A DNA stretch of 64,000 bases from Cryptomeria japonica (lineage: Eukaryota; Streptophyta; Pinopsida; Cupressales; Cupressaceae): contig NC_081413.1 in NCBI RefSeq assembly GCF_030272615.1, forward strand, positions 102,510,239-102,574,238, read 5' to 3'. A program made the translations under genes and the position numbers. Below are positions 20,606 to 31,792 of the stretch, one piece after another. The number at the start of each line of letters is the position of its first letter. Within the stretch, counting starts at the first letter, position 1. The notes beneath the pieces are model-generated. The model saw nothing but the letters and a program-made list of their open reading frames with translations. It ran no database searches and was not told the DNA's origin.

Positions 20606-22260
20606 GACATATTTATGAGCTGTGGTTGTTACATTGATAGATTCATGATTATGCTGGTCTCAGATTGTGATGACATTTACATGATTGTCTTTAGCTGATA
20701 TGTGATTGATGGTGTTATTGTAGATGTGATTGACACGAGCTCCACATGTATCGTTCGAGGTTGAAGCTCCATCTTTGTTGTAGTTTGGAAGAGGATTTTT
20801 AAAGGTCCCATGGTCACCATTTGTTTTGAGACCATCCACCATTAAATCACCTCGATCAATCATGTCTTGAACAATGTTTTTCAATCTCATGCAATCGTTC
20901 GTTCGATGACCTTTGTTGCGATGAAAATCATAAAAGTGTGAGTCGTTCCACCAAGGTGGTTTGATTTGGGGTTCATAGTTGCTGATTGCAGGCAAAGAGA
21001 TAATCTTGTTTGCCAGGAGTTCTCTGAATGTTGACTCCAGTGATTGTCCCAGTGGTGTGAAGACACATTTTTGGAAATTGTTGGTGCCGTCTCGTGAATT
21101 GTTATTAGGTCCTTGATTTGTGGTTTTGTTTTGAGTATCATCGGTGTTGTTTGTGTTGGATTGACCTTGATTGGTATTTGGTGCATATGTGTTAGCGTCT
21201 GGGTTAGCACCTTTAGGATTATTTGTAGCTTGAGGATTTCCTGATAATGCGAGCACTGGTTGTTTAGATTTTGGATCATGTGATTCATTGCCACATTCGT
21301 TTTTGTTTCGAGTCCAGAATCTAGATTTGTCTAAGTTGTTGTTGTTTTGGTTACTTTAGTTTGATGAACTTGTTCCTTCTTTGAAGAATTTGAGCGTTCC
21401 CTTTTTGACACATGCTTCTTCTACTTGGATGCCATTTTCAATCAGTTTAGCGAAAGATAGTATGCATTGGAGTTTGAGCCTGTAACTCATCTCACCATTC
21501 AAGTTGTCGATGAAAATTTCCATTTTCTCCTTTTCAGGAATATCTCAAGGATATCGTGAAACCATACGTCACCAATGTTGAAGGAATACCATGAATGTTT
21601 CATTGTTTTTCTTTTTGGTGTTGCAGACCTCTAGCATGGTTATAGCATGTTGAATGTTATAGGAATATTGTGTTATGAATTTATTGACCAATTCATCAAA
21701 TGATCTGATAGGAGGTGTGATTTTGGATAACCATTCCATTGTTTATCCTCCCAAGCTTCTTGGGAACAACCTCATCAGATAGGTGTCATCATGAGCAAAT
21801 TCAAGACTCATGGTATAAAATTCTCTGACATGATCACGAGGATCGCTTTTTCCATCGTACTTGTCAAATTTAGGAACATTTGAGTTTGGAGGAAAAGGGA
21901 TCATGTGCAATCTTCTGTTAAAGGGATAAGGACAAATTTTGTTTAATGAGTACCATACTATCATCCCTTGTTGCATGTCTTGCATTTATCTTTGTAACAT
22001 TTGCATTTGCTGAGTAAGGGCAACCAAAGGTGTATTGTTTTGCCGAGGGAAGAGTTCTTCCCTTGCATTAATCCTGGGTTGAAATGGTGTATGGAATGGT
22101 ATGTTTTGCTCGGGGATGTGTTTCTCAGGGATGTTTTGCCCTGGTGTATGTTGTTCTGGTATGTTTTGTTCAGGAATATCTTGTTCTGGGTCACGTGCTT
22201 CCCCTTCTCGTCGTCGTTCTTGATATTCGTAATGTTGAGGTCTCGTTCTAAACATGTCTG
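20606..22260 (-). pseudogene. gag of F
   Basis: Starts near the ATG at 22255. An N-terminal tract contains about six imperfect IPEQN/IPEKH repeats (22190-22090). The retrotransposon-gag core follows: SNVPKFDKYDGKSDPRDHV, FDELVNKFITQYSYN and EVCNTKKKNNETFMVFLQHW (about 21880-21570). An Asn/Thr/Gln-rich low-complexity linker (21250-21090) precedes a Tat-type zinc motif FYDFHRNKGHRTNDC (about 20950-20900). There the first Cys is Tyr (normally FCDFH), so metal binding is probably lost. Several TAA/TAG stops and a frameshift. Confidence 0.85.
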
Positions 22261-22511
22261 TGTCAAAGTCTTAAGGGAGTTTGACCCCTTTGCTTGTGAG
22301 CATGAGCAAGTATTTTTCCTTGTCATTTTCCATGAGTCTTTCCACAAGTTTTTGGAATGAAGCACTTTCTTGGCATTCCTAAAGAAGTTCTTCAGAAATT
22401 TCAGTATTCTCTAGATGTGGACCTTCAAAAGGATTTGATAACCTCTGATTCATACTGGATTCTTCTTGTGCCTCGCTTTGTTTGTTTTGTTGGGAGTGAG
22501 TAACAAACATT

Positions 22512-22913
22512 TTAGTAGAAGCTTTCTATGACAAAGGGGACAAAATCCTCTTCGATATGTTGCTCTAGGGTTGGTGGTTCAAATCGAGGTGTGTTGTAAG
22601 TGATGCACTCGTCGGGAAAGAATGCGGGATTGATCTTTCCTCCATGGTTTATGATTTGACTGAATGCGGATTTTTGACAATATGCCCTAGTCTTCAAAGG
22701 CTCTTTGTCAAATTCATTGGATTTATTTTGGATATACAATTTGATGTGATGAAGGAATGTTCGATGAGATTTGAAGAGTTGACAATTGATATATAAAAAT
22801 TTATTTCTTTTGACAAATTTGAAAAAACTTGGTTGTTGTTTCTTCAACGTGGTGTTACGATAAATATTCTTTCTTCTTAGAATATGGGGATTAGTTATGC
22901 ATAAGTGAATCAA
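22512..22913 (-). CDS. Leader ORF upstream of F gag (unknown)
   Basis: An open 133-codon minus-strand stretch. The C-terminal half (INPAFFPDECITYNTPRFEP to HIEEDFVPFVIESFY) looks protein-like and acidic. The N-terminal half is basic. It stops with TAA at 22512, about 260 bp before the gag start. It could be the true N-terminus of Gag separated by decay, or a separate small ORF. No domain recognised. Confidence 0.35.
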   Translation of the reverse strand: MIHLCITNPHILRRKNIYRNTTLKKQQPSFFKFVKRNKFLYINCQLFKSHRTFLHHIKLYIQNKSNEFDKEPLKTRAYCQKSAFSQIINHGGKINPAFFPDECITYNTPRFEPPTLEQHIEEDFVPFVIESFY

Positions 22914-23371
22914 TGGTTTCCTTTGAATTGTTTTGGATTCAGTTGATCTTGCTTTGAAAATTGTTTTACTTTATCAAAGTGAAGGTTTAGATGCCCCCTC
23001 ATGACAAAGCGTGTCAAATGATATGGATAAAGTCTCCTGATATGAAAACTTGATTTGACAACCTGAGGTTTTAAACAAGTGTTTTTCAGATAAAATCCAC
23101 GAGATGATAAAGGACCTATTTGTCAAATGTGATGATGTTTCTTGATTTAGATAGGATAGATATGTTTTATCGTGCAACCAGTTTTGGATTTTTACAACTT
23201 TTGTTTGACACAAATTTTGCTCAAGAAATAGTTTTTAAAGCTCTATTTTTGATACTCTGGTTTGACAAAAAATGAAGCTGATGAAAAGAGGTTACCAAAA
23301 ATGTCTTCTAAGTTTTCAAAATTCTTCACGGTTTGCCCCCTGTTTTTCTGGGTTTGGTCATGTGCTAAAAT

Positions 23372-23735
23372 AGAGACGAGATGCGCTACAGAAAGTTTTC
23401 AACGTGCTAAGGAAAAGACCACATGCGCTAAGCTGCCCCCGGCTACGTGCTAACTGTTTTAGATTTCTTATCTGGTTTTCTGTTTTGCTCAAAAAGTTAT
23501 GCGCTAATATGGGCCTGCTACGCGCTAACTGTTAAACCTTACGTGCTATTGTTTGACTCCTACGCGCTGAGCTGATGTTTCAACGCACTAGGCTGTTTTC
23601 CGAATGTGCTAACTATTTAATACTGTTTTGAAATTTTGGTAGACCACTACTATTTCAACTGGACATGCTAACTTGATGTTTTGATGCGCTAAAAAATGTA
23701 CCACATGCGCTAAGAGGTTGCTCTCACATGCTAGA
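23372..23735 (-). repeat. TAGCGCA degenerate motif array, copy 2
   Basis: The plus strand shows GCGCTA at about 23382, 23425, 23501, 23523, 23686 and 23707, plus TGTGCTA, CGTGCTA and CATGCTA variants. In the element's own sense (minus) these read TAGCGCAT, the same as the array in the antisense intron. Confidence 0.75.
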
Positions 23736-25250
23736 CTGTCCTGATATTTTCCTTTGGTTGGTTTTTTACAATTTTTGGTTTTTTGTTATGAGTTTTTCAG
23801 TTTTGATGGATGATTTTCTAAAGTAATAAATGCAAACATAGCACCAAAGAGACAACCATTTTGCTTAATCTAACGAAAAGTGTATGTTCTGCAAGGATGT
23901 GTTCAAATCCCCAATGTTTTAACAGGTTTGGATACAAATAATACACTTCAAGAAGACTCTTTATTCAACGGTCATAAGTAATATCATAGCCCACTAGTCT
24001 CGATACTCTGTCAGCTCAAATAGCCATGTCACCCCCTAGGGGGCGCCCGTTTATTTGCCTTTTGCCATAAATTAACTCAAAGTGAATTGCTTCACAATTG
24101 AGTAGTTATCTTGGGAGATGTATGGTGAGTGATCTTGGGGGTGGATTCTTCCCCACCCTTGCACTATGATATTACAAATGTCTGGTTACTGACTCGGTTC
24201 AAGGTTTCTATCTCTATGGTTTGTAATCAGGCTTCCTGTTCGGCTGTTAGTGATAAACTCCCTCAAGAGGCTTCCCAACCTTTAGAACAAAGACTTTACG
24301 TATCTCAAGGATATTGAGGGAAGGCTAATCACTGCGCACAACCATTGAAAAGGACTTTTGTCACTTTCCACTTTTGATAATAGTGGGTTGGAACACTTGG
24401 CGTCAAAGCCATTTCCCACTTAGGTCATTCCCTTCACACCAGCCATAAATGGCTTTAAGAGTTGATTTCAACTCCTCGGGAAGGCAGGCCTGCTAAAGGA
24501 TTTATTGCTTGAAATACTGAAAGGGTAAGAGTGGTTTGGCTTTTTGGTCACCCAGTTAAGGGGAGAGCATAAACCTTCCACTTTCGAGACAAGGCAAACA
24601 AAGTTCTTTTTACCTTTCAAGTTAATGATTTGCTAACTTCTACTTGGAGATGTTGCTCCAACAAGCATGGTGTTCCTTTTATTTCCTCAAAGCAATGATT
24701 ATCTAATCTAGCAAAAGAACTTGGTCAACAAAGCAAAACTTCAATGTGGTCAACAAAAGAAAATCGGAAAAGGGGAAGAACTTCCCTCTTTATTTTGAAC
24801 AAAACAGGACAAGTGTGATTCTTTTACTTTGCAAAAATGAAGTGAATCCTTTTATGCACCAAAGGATGGTGAAGTTCTTCTTAAAGCTATCCTTGCAAAA
24901 AGAAAGATTGTTTTGCTCTTTTTATAATCCAAATTGAGAATTTTCTCTCCTAGAAAAGCAAGAAAAATTGTTGTTGTGGTTCGTTTTACAGGCCAAATAA
25001 GGTGAGTTCGATTTTATTTAACAAGAGTTAATTTTTTTTTTTTAAAATTTTAACTAACTTAACTAAGTTAGTAAAAATCTAAACTATGTATAACTCTAAA
25101 AATAACTAAGTTCATCCCTGCAATAAGATGTTAGAAATCCTGCAAAACATCAACTCAAAATAGTTAGAAAGATTTTGGATCTGGTGGACTTCTACAAGTC
25201 TAACTTTTAAGTTCGGTTACAATTTTATTTTATTTTATTTTCTGTCGGTG

Positions 25251-25506
25251 ATGCGCTACAAGACAAACTATATGTGCTATAGAATGGGTGATATGCGCTA
25301 TCAAACAAACTCGATGCGCTAAGCTGTTTTCCAAAAGTGCTAAACTAGTTTCCGGACGCGCCGCGCTATTTTTCTCCTGTGCCGAGACCTACAGGAAAAT
25401 ATTAGTGGGATGATGCACTAATTTAAAGGTTTCATGCCCTATATGATAGACTGCATGCGCTAAACAGTAAGCTTGATGCACTATACTATTAACTGGAAGC
25501 GCTATA
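25251..25506 (-). repeat. TAGCGCA degenerate motif array, copy 3
   Basis: GCGCTA occurs about six times on the plus strand (for example 25253, 25316, 25457), with TGCACTA and TGTGCTA variants about 20 nt apart. It is close to the PBS, at the start of F's leader. Confidence 0.75.
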
Positions 25507-25592
25507 GAATGTTTCCCACGCGTTGATTCCTGTTTCCCGCGTACGTGCAAAAGAGGTTAAATTTAAAAACTGATTTGATATATGAGGTCGAG

Positions 25593-25612
25593 CCCCACAG
25601 TGGGCACTAGAA
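25593..25612 (-). other. Primer-binding site of F
   Basis: The minus strand next to the LTR reads AGTGCCCACTGTGGGGCTCG. It resembles the TGGCGCCCACCGTGGGGC motif that follows the 5' LTR in many Tat elements, with a few changes. Confidence 0.6.
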
Positions 25613-25613
25613 A

Positions 25614-27061
25614 TATATATGGGAAAAGCCGATCGATAGAACTCAATATGTGAAAAATGAAGCCTAAGGAGCCTTTCTCACACACCCACAGGATTTCTTG
25701 GTGCAAGCTATGGAGTCATGAAATATGGCTTAGCTTCCCAAGGTTCGTTCCATGGTTCTCTATCTCACAAGGTCCCTCAAACCAATGTCTTTGCTCTCAG
25801 ATCACTGAGTAAAGTGGTTTAGGTATGACAAATGCAAGAATGAGGGATGCTTTTGTTGATTTTAAGATGAAATGCATCCTAAGTTATACATGATCCTATA
25901 AATGCAATAAACTAGTTATAAGATGACAAGATTAGTAACAAAACTATCCTAGCATGCTATATTAGTCTATGATTAAGCTAAATGATAAAGAAAATACTCT
26001 AAACATGTATATTTAGATTAAATCCTATTGAAAAGAGAGGCTAAATGATGAGAACAAATGATATATTAAAGCTTGGATGGATTTTAGTATAAGTGTGATG
26101 CTAAAGACTTGGATCTATCAAAATGGAGGAATGAGAGCTCTATTTATAACAAAAATAGGGCAATGGATGGTCAAGATTGAAAGAGTTAATCAAGGGTTGA
26201 GTTTGAAAGTTGGGAATCCATGTTTGCAATTTGCACCAATGAAATGGTGACAAATGTCAACATAAGTCTGGGTTGAGAAGAGAGGTAGGAAGCATTAAAT
26301 GCTTGAGAAGACCTCATGGTTATCTTAGGGGGCAAGGGTTATGGTTAAGTTAGGATTACCCATTAGATAAAGGTTTTACCCAAAGGATAAACTCTTGTGC
26401 AAAAGATTAAGGATAACCATGGTCAAAGAAATAAATTCTTGATGAGACCCTTGGGTTACATGGAGGTTGAGTTTAGGGAGATTCTTTAATCATGCTAGAG
26501 GGTTGAGTTAACCATTAATGGTTTGGGAGACTTTCAAAGTTAAGTGGTTGAAGCCTTTAAGGGTTTTCAAAGACTTTGAGGGTTTGAGAAGGGACTTCCC
26601 TTTGTTTAGGGATGTGACAAAGTTTAGGAAATGGGTTAGGTTAATTTAGAAGTGATTAGAAGAGTCTAGAAGGGGTTAGGAATAGGGTTTAGGAAGCAAG
26701 TGGGAGATGTAGGATTTTGCAAGTGGATGAAGGGATAATAGGATTTAATTGAATAAAATGAATTTAATTCAATTTTGGTTGCAATTTGGGGAAATAAAAT
26801 AAATTAGATTTATTTAATTTAGGGTAGACTATTTAATTAAATTTGAATTTAATTAAAATTGGATAGAAGGGATTTAATTGAATAAAATGATTTATTCATT
26901 AAATGGCAAAAGAGGCCTAGTGAATTTAATTTAAATAAATTGAGTAATTTACTTAATTTAAATAGAGGAATATGGGTGATTTAATTAAATTGGATTTAAT
27001 TAAATAGAGAAATGAACATAAAATATTCATTTAGGAATATGGTCATTTTTATACATCTACA
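25614..27061 (-). mobile_element. 5' LTR of F
   Basis: 1448 bp, the partner of 7241-8688. The PBS adjoins its left edge. The outer end TGTAGATG... is intact on the minus strand; the inner end has changed from CA to TA. It is followed on the right by the target duplication AGAAC. Confidence 0.95.
26141..26148 (-). promoter_or_regulatory. TATA box driving F
   Basis: The minus strand reads TATAAATAGAG in the 5' LTR, identical to the copy in the 3' LTR. Confidence 0.7.
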
Positions 27062-27840
27062 AGAACATTGACCGAGAGCAGAATCAAGATTCTGATTTGG
27101 TCTATTTCTACATTGCCTATCCATGTGACCAAATTTATTACAAACAAAACATCTACCATTAAATTTATAAGCATTAAACTGCCTTATGGTTTTGATCTTC
27201 ATTTGTAGTACTGGAACTCTGTCCTTTTTCAAATTCAAGTCCACTGGAATCTCCATTCTACCTTTGTCTCTTCAATAACTCATCTAGTTGTGCTGAACTA
27301 ATCTTGAATTTTTCTTTATACTCACTTGCAATAGTCAGATCATCTCTCAAAATTATCATTTTTCTCTCAAGCTCTTGGTCATTACTCTGGTATTGTACAA
27401 AATCAGTTCTCAACATATCATTCTCATGAACCAACCTACCACATTCTTCAAATTTGTTCTTCAATGATACAACAAGATTTTCTTCCTTTTTCTTCTGGTC
27501 TTCAATCTCCTTAGACATTCTCATAGTTATAGCTTGCATTTTATTTCTCATGACCATGTTCTTCTGACTCATCTTTTGAAACTGTTCCTTAAGTACATCT
27601 TTCTCTTCATCATCCCAATTTTGCAAAAGTTCCTTCCTCCTAGCTTGAACATATGACAACCTCTTATGTAGGACAAGAATGAATTCCTTAGTAGAATTCA
27701 ATTTATCTTGTAGCTTTAATTTCTTCATCCTTTCAACATCATAATCTTCAAGTGTCACCTCAAGTTATTTCTCCAAACTCTTATCCATGGATTCCGGATT
27801 CAGGATCTTCCTCAAGTTATTAAAATTCCTCCGAGGCACA
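27062..27840 (-). pseudogene. gag N-terminal part of G (coiled coil and zinc knuckle 1)
   Basis: The open stretch 27758-27258 encodes a long coiled coil (EYKEKFKISSAQLDELLKRQ at its end). A frameshift near 27258 then leads to NAYKFNGRCFVCNKFGHMDRQC, an intact CCHC knuckle (about 27160-27110). The frame runs into the F insertion inside knuckle 2. The coiled-coil plus multi-knuckle form matches Copia-type Gag. No DSG protease follows in this element. Confidence 0.8.
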
Positions 27841-27842
27841 AG

Positions 27843-27854
27843 GCTCTAATACTA
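27843..27854 (-). other. Primer-binding site of G
   Basis: The minus strand reads TAGTATTAGAGCC, a Met-tRNA PBS (TGGTATCAGAGC) with a C-to-T change. Confidence 0.65.
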
Positions 27855-27856
27855 AT

Positions 27857-28790
27857 TGTTGGAATCCAAGAACAATGAGAGGGGGGAGGGGTGAATCGGT
27901 GTTCTACTGGAATGATCAATTTTAACCTTATTAAAACATGCATACACCAACTCGTATACCGATACATATAGAATTGAAAGAAGTAAAGCAACCAATAAGC
28001 CAATCACATAAATGGATACCATAACACACAAAAATATATGTTGAAAACCTCAAAGAGGAAAAACCACGGTGGGATTTGTGACCCACAATATCAATTCACT
28101 GACCATATGAAGAGATATTACAAAATAAAGGGGTCTGCAGTTGCAGGAAGGCTTACAACCTAGAGCACACTACTTAATCACAAAAAGGAGCCTCATTTAC
28201 TACATACAAATCCAAACTACAATCTAGAGAAATGATTGAACTACAATGATAGTATCTTCTATGCCTGAATACAGTTTTGATTAAGCTCTGTCTATTCCCA
28301 TCTGAAACCCTAAACCCTTTACTGGAATACCCCTTATATAAATATCCTCACATACATGATCTCTCTCATATGTTTCACATCTCCTTAATTATTTCCTTCC
28401 TAATACATATTCACATGATATATCAAAATGATCTAACCTACTGACTTATATACCTTGTATAATTCATCATGCCTTATGTCGGCTTACAAAGATAATTACA
28501 ATGCCAATATACATGTCGGCTAGATAACATAAATACATGAATATAAAAAAAAATTGCCGATGCCGGATACAAAAGATGTCAGCCTCCAATATCGATAACC
28601 TGATTCTAAGCCATTTCGCCCTACATTGCCAGTAACCAAAGAATTCTATCCAACCTGCCGATGCCGGTGAAATGTCTGTGAAGTGCCTGTCGGTACACAA
28701 TTAACCCAAAATATGAAGCCAAAATAAATTGCCATGTTGCCATCAATGACAACATAGTAAAACCAACCAACTGAGTGTCAATTGCCAATA
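27857..28790 (-). mobile_element. 5' LTR of G
   Basis: 934 bp. It starts TGTTGGAATCC on the plus strand with a G-run, carries AAAAACCACGGTGGGA near 28060-28076, and ends GCCAATA. It matches 318-1256 throughout. The sequence to the right (28791 on) is unrelated flank. The target duplication cannot be tested because the left neighbour is another unit. Confidence 0.85.
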
Positions 28791-30304
28791 TTTTATGTTT
28801 AGCAAGCTGCATTTAACCTATCAATGGATTTCTTGGTCGATCACCAAGAATGGTCTCGTGGTTCCCTTCACCTGCCTCAATTTGGTCAAATAATCTGTGC
28901 TGGATCTTTGTTTTCCGCCTGACCTCAAGCCACAAACCTCTGCTGCACATCCCATGAATCTCGTAGTCGACATAAATGTGGACCTGTCACAATCTACCTT
29001 GCTGCATGACACGTCACCGACTCAACATGCCGACCTATGCATGCATGCACTTCACCTCCACGTGGCCCCTATGTCAGAATCCACTTTTGCTAGATCATCT
29101 ATGTCGGTATGGATGGGATCATTGACCAACTCCATTACCGGGTTCATCTACCGGCTTACTAACCCTACCGGTTAAACCCTTAACCGGTCTATCATCAACC
29201 TTGCACCTCTCTTCTATTCTGGTGGAACACATAACTGGTCAGCACACTTGCTAACCTACCTTATGCACATCTTCATCAGATGGTAGTTTTCTGCATCTGC
29301 ACTTTGATACATTATCGGTGGACTTACATACCAATAACCACCTTGATGACACCATGCCATTAACCTTCAACTATTTCCATCTGAGGTATCTGCATGTTAG
29401 TTGCACTCTCTATATACAACTTCTTATCCTTGCCTTCTTCTTCATCAACCCAGACCATATCTCAACTGGTTTGTCAAAGTGACAATCCCATCACTTCTTT
29501 ATCTATCTCGACAACTCATCATGGCTTATCTATCGGTCTAGTGCATATCCCCAATTTCATGCACTTGGGGCATCTTTGTGATTCACTGATAGATTTAGTG
29601 TGAGCCTTCAAACACCTGCCTTTAACTCTTTTATCTTATCTCATAGAACTATGATGCACACTTTGCCTAATAGGAGATAAGATCCACTTACTGGTGGTAG
29701 TGGATCCTTGTCATCTACATCCTACAATGCACTCACATGGTTCCCTGTTTGCGTATCATATCTTTAAACAATCACATGTGATCCTGTGTGGGGAACACTC
29801 ACTGTTAGTCATCTCTTCATATGGTGACTGCATCTTTATCCAGTGGGAGTCCTGCTATTCTGCATCCACACAATGTACCAGTGACCTATACATCTTTATC
29901 CTCTAGTGTTGATGTGATTTAGATAACATTATGCCTCTTCATCACAATCAACATCCAAGCATCTTGCTCACCCTACTTGTACACCGGTCATAAGTTTGCC
30001 AATTGGCAGCTACTCACTATCAACACAACACTTTACCAGTTGAAATCCTTTCCTTATCGGTGATAGACTATACTGGTAACCTGCTCATATTTTCAACACA
30101 AGTCAAACACTAACTTGTGTACTGGTGACTCCAATGGTCATTGTACTGAATGACATTCTCTCCTTTACTGGTGACCTACAATACTAGGTGACATCAAAGA
30201 TACCCCACCCGATATGCATCAATGACAGTGTTGCACATACATCTCTTATACCAATAGCCATCCTATACTGGTTGACATCAATGACAACACAATGCCAGCA
30301 TACA
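28791..30304 (-). mobile_element. LTR remnant flanking G
   Basis: About 1.5 kb with no ORF. The minus strand begins TGTATGCTGGCATTG and TTGTCATTGATGTCAACC, a start style shared by Copia LTRs here. It has many short CCGGT/ACCGG motifs. Neither PPT nor PBS is visible at its right edge, so it is probably a truncated or solo LTR whose left part was lost at the G insertion. It abuts the ORF at 30305 directly. Confidence 0.45.
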
Positions 30305-31792
30305 TCAGGTTGGGTGTGACAATTGAGGACCCCTCTTAGGAATGGGCCCTTGATGCTTTCAAGCTAGTTGGAGAACTCAATGTAGACATAAGGCTCAATG
30401 CATGTGAGCAATTCATGAGTGATGATGAATTCATTAATACAAAGGAATTTCAAAAATTTATAATAAGAAATATGGTTGATGAAATGGAAAGAAGAAAGGG
30501 TATTGAGCCTGATAGTTTGAGAGAAGAAGAGAGACTTAGGATGAAAGATGATCTCCTAAGAGATACAAAAGAATATTCAGCTATTATGACTCCTAAAATG
30601 GGAAGATAGGTGGTAAATAAGAATGGTGTGCTTCTTCTTGAGGGGTGGGACATTTATTCTACAATTGGATTTTATGACTTAAGGAGAAGGCATGAATTTG
30701 ATCTAGACACTATGGATCTTGAATAGAGGCAGAAGTTGCTCTTTGGTACAATTTTTGATGATCGTTTGGATCAACTGGTCATTTGGTGTTTGCATCCAGT
30801 TACAAGGAGGTCAACATTAAGTCATGAAATGCATCAACTTTTTGTGAGTTTGATTGTTAAGAGGGTAGCTGATACCTTTGCCACAGAGGCTACAAATATG
30901 ACTATGCATATAGAAATATTTGTCCACAAGGTCACAATGAATACTGATGAGGGGGTTTACATCCTCAGAGATAGGGTGAAACAACTCGAGGATTAGTTGT
31001 ATTCAGGGCCAACATGCAAGCCTCTTACCCTACAAGAATATCCATCTAAGGAGGGTATTGGATTAAGAAGAGACCTAGCTCAGGCCAAGTTGGATATTAC
31101 AAAAATGAATAATGAATTTGATATGTTAAGGTCAGATGCCTCAAGAATGGAGAAGAAGGCAATCATAGAGATGACTCAGGCCTTACTTGATTCTAAGTTC
31201 AATACAATTCTTGACCATGCAAATGTAACATGGGATGAACACAAGGAGCTTTTGAAATTTTACCAGGAACACTTGTGATGGAAAAGGTTTCTTGCTTTCT
31301 CTCTGTCTCATTTAAGCAAGACAATCACAATACTAGAGATTGCTCTGGTTAAACCCCTCCCTCACCATCTATATGATATCAGGATAGAGTTCAAATAAAA
31401 GTTGAAGGTGATGAAACAATTTTTTATCACTCATAGGATGTACACTCATAGAATTATGTTAAAACTCAGTTGCTTTCAATGTCTTGTTACTAGTCATATG
31501 CCAGTTCTATTTGATAGGGAGAGTAGAAAAATTGAAAAGAGAAAAGTTTTGAGGTCAAAATTAAATTGGAAGGCAGAAAACAAGACCACTTTGTATCCTA
31601 TGTTGGCTGATATATTTGCACATAATACATAGATACTGAGGAAATTGGAACCTTACAAGGATGCATTATCAAGTTTTGATAATGGGATGAACAGAATGGA
31701 GATAGCCTGGACTAAGATAGATGATGCATATTACCAGCAACACATTGGTAGACTTCAATACTACAAGTAGGATGGATTGGGGGCTCCCTAAT
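30305..31792 (+). pseudogene. Unknown decayed ORF, ~490 codons, 5' end missing
   Basis: One plus-strand frame runs from the LTR junction to about 31790, broken by TAG at 30337, 30607, 30724 and 30994 and by TGA at 31276 among others. Many stops stand where Gln is plausible. The protein is helical and charged: EWALDAFKLVGELNVDIRLN, RKGIEPDSLREEERLRMKDD and RRDLAQAKLDITKMNNEFDM (a coiled coil). The middle has LEGWDIYSTIGFYDLRRRHE. No catalytic or zinc motif. It could be another retroelement ORF2 or a captured host gene. I do not recognise it. Confidence 0.5.

Larger units (their letters stand above)
22914..25594 (-). other. Long 5' leader of F
   Basis: About 2.7 kb between PBS and the first ORF with no convincing coding. 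It contains two TAGCGCA arrays (in element sense) and, between them, a unique stretch 23800-25240. Long leaders are common in large Tat elements. Confidence 0.6.
7241..27061 (-). mobile_element. Complete Tat-lineage Ty3/Gypsy element F (19.8 kb)
   Basis: The two LTRs are 1448 bp each. The PBS is next to the right LTR and the PPT next to the left, giving minus-strand orientation. The 5-bp target duplication is perfect: AGAAC at 7236-7240 and 27062-27066. Internal order in sense is leader, leader ORF, gag, protease, G-patch-like segment, RT, RNase H, a second (archaeal-type) RNase H, and integrase. The second RNase H between RNase H and integrase is diagnostic of the Tat lineage. An antisense plant-mobile-domain gene occupies the 3' part. 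LTRs agree about 97% by eye (not computed), yet the coding parts carry stops and frameshifts. It inserted into zinc knuckle 2 of G. Confidence 0.93.
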
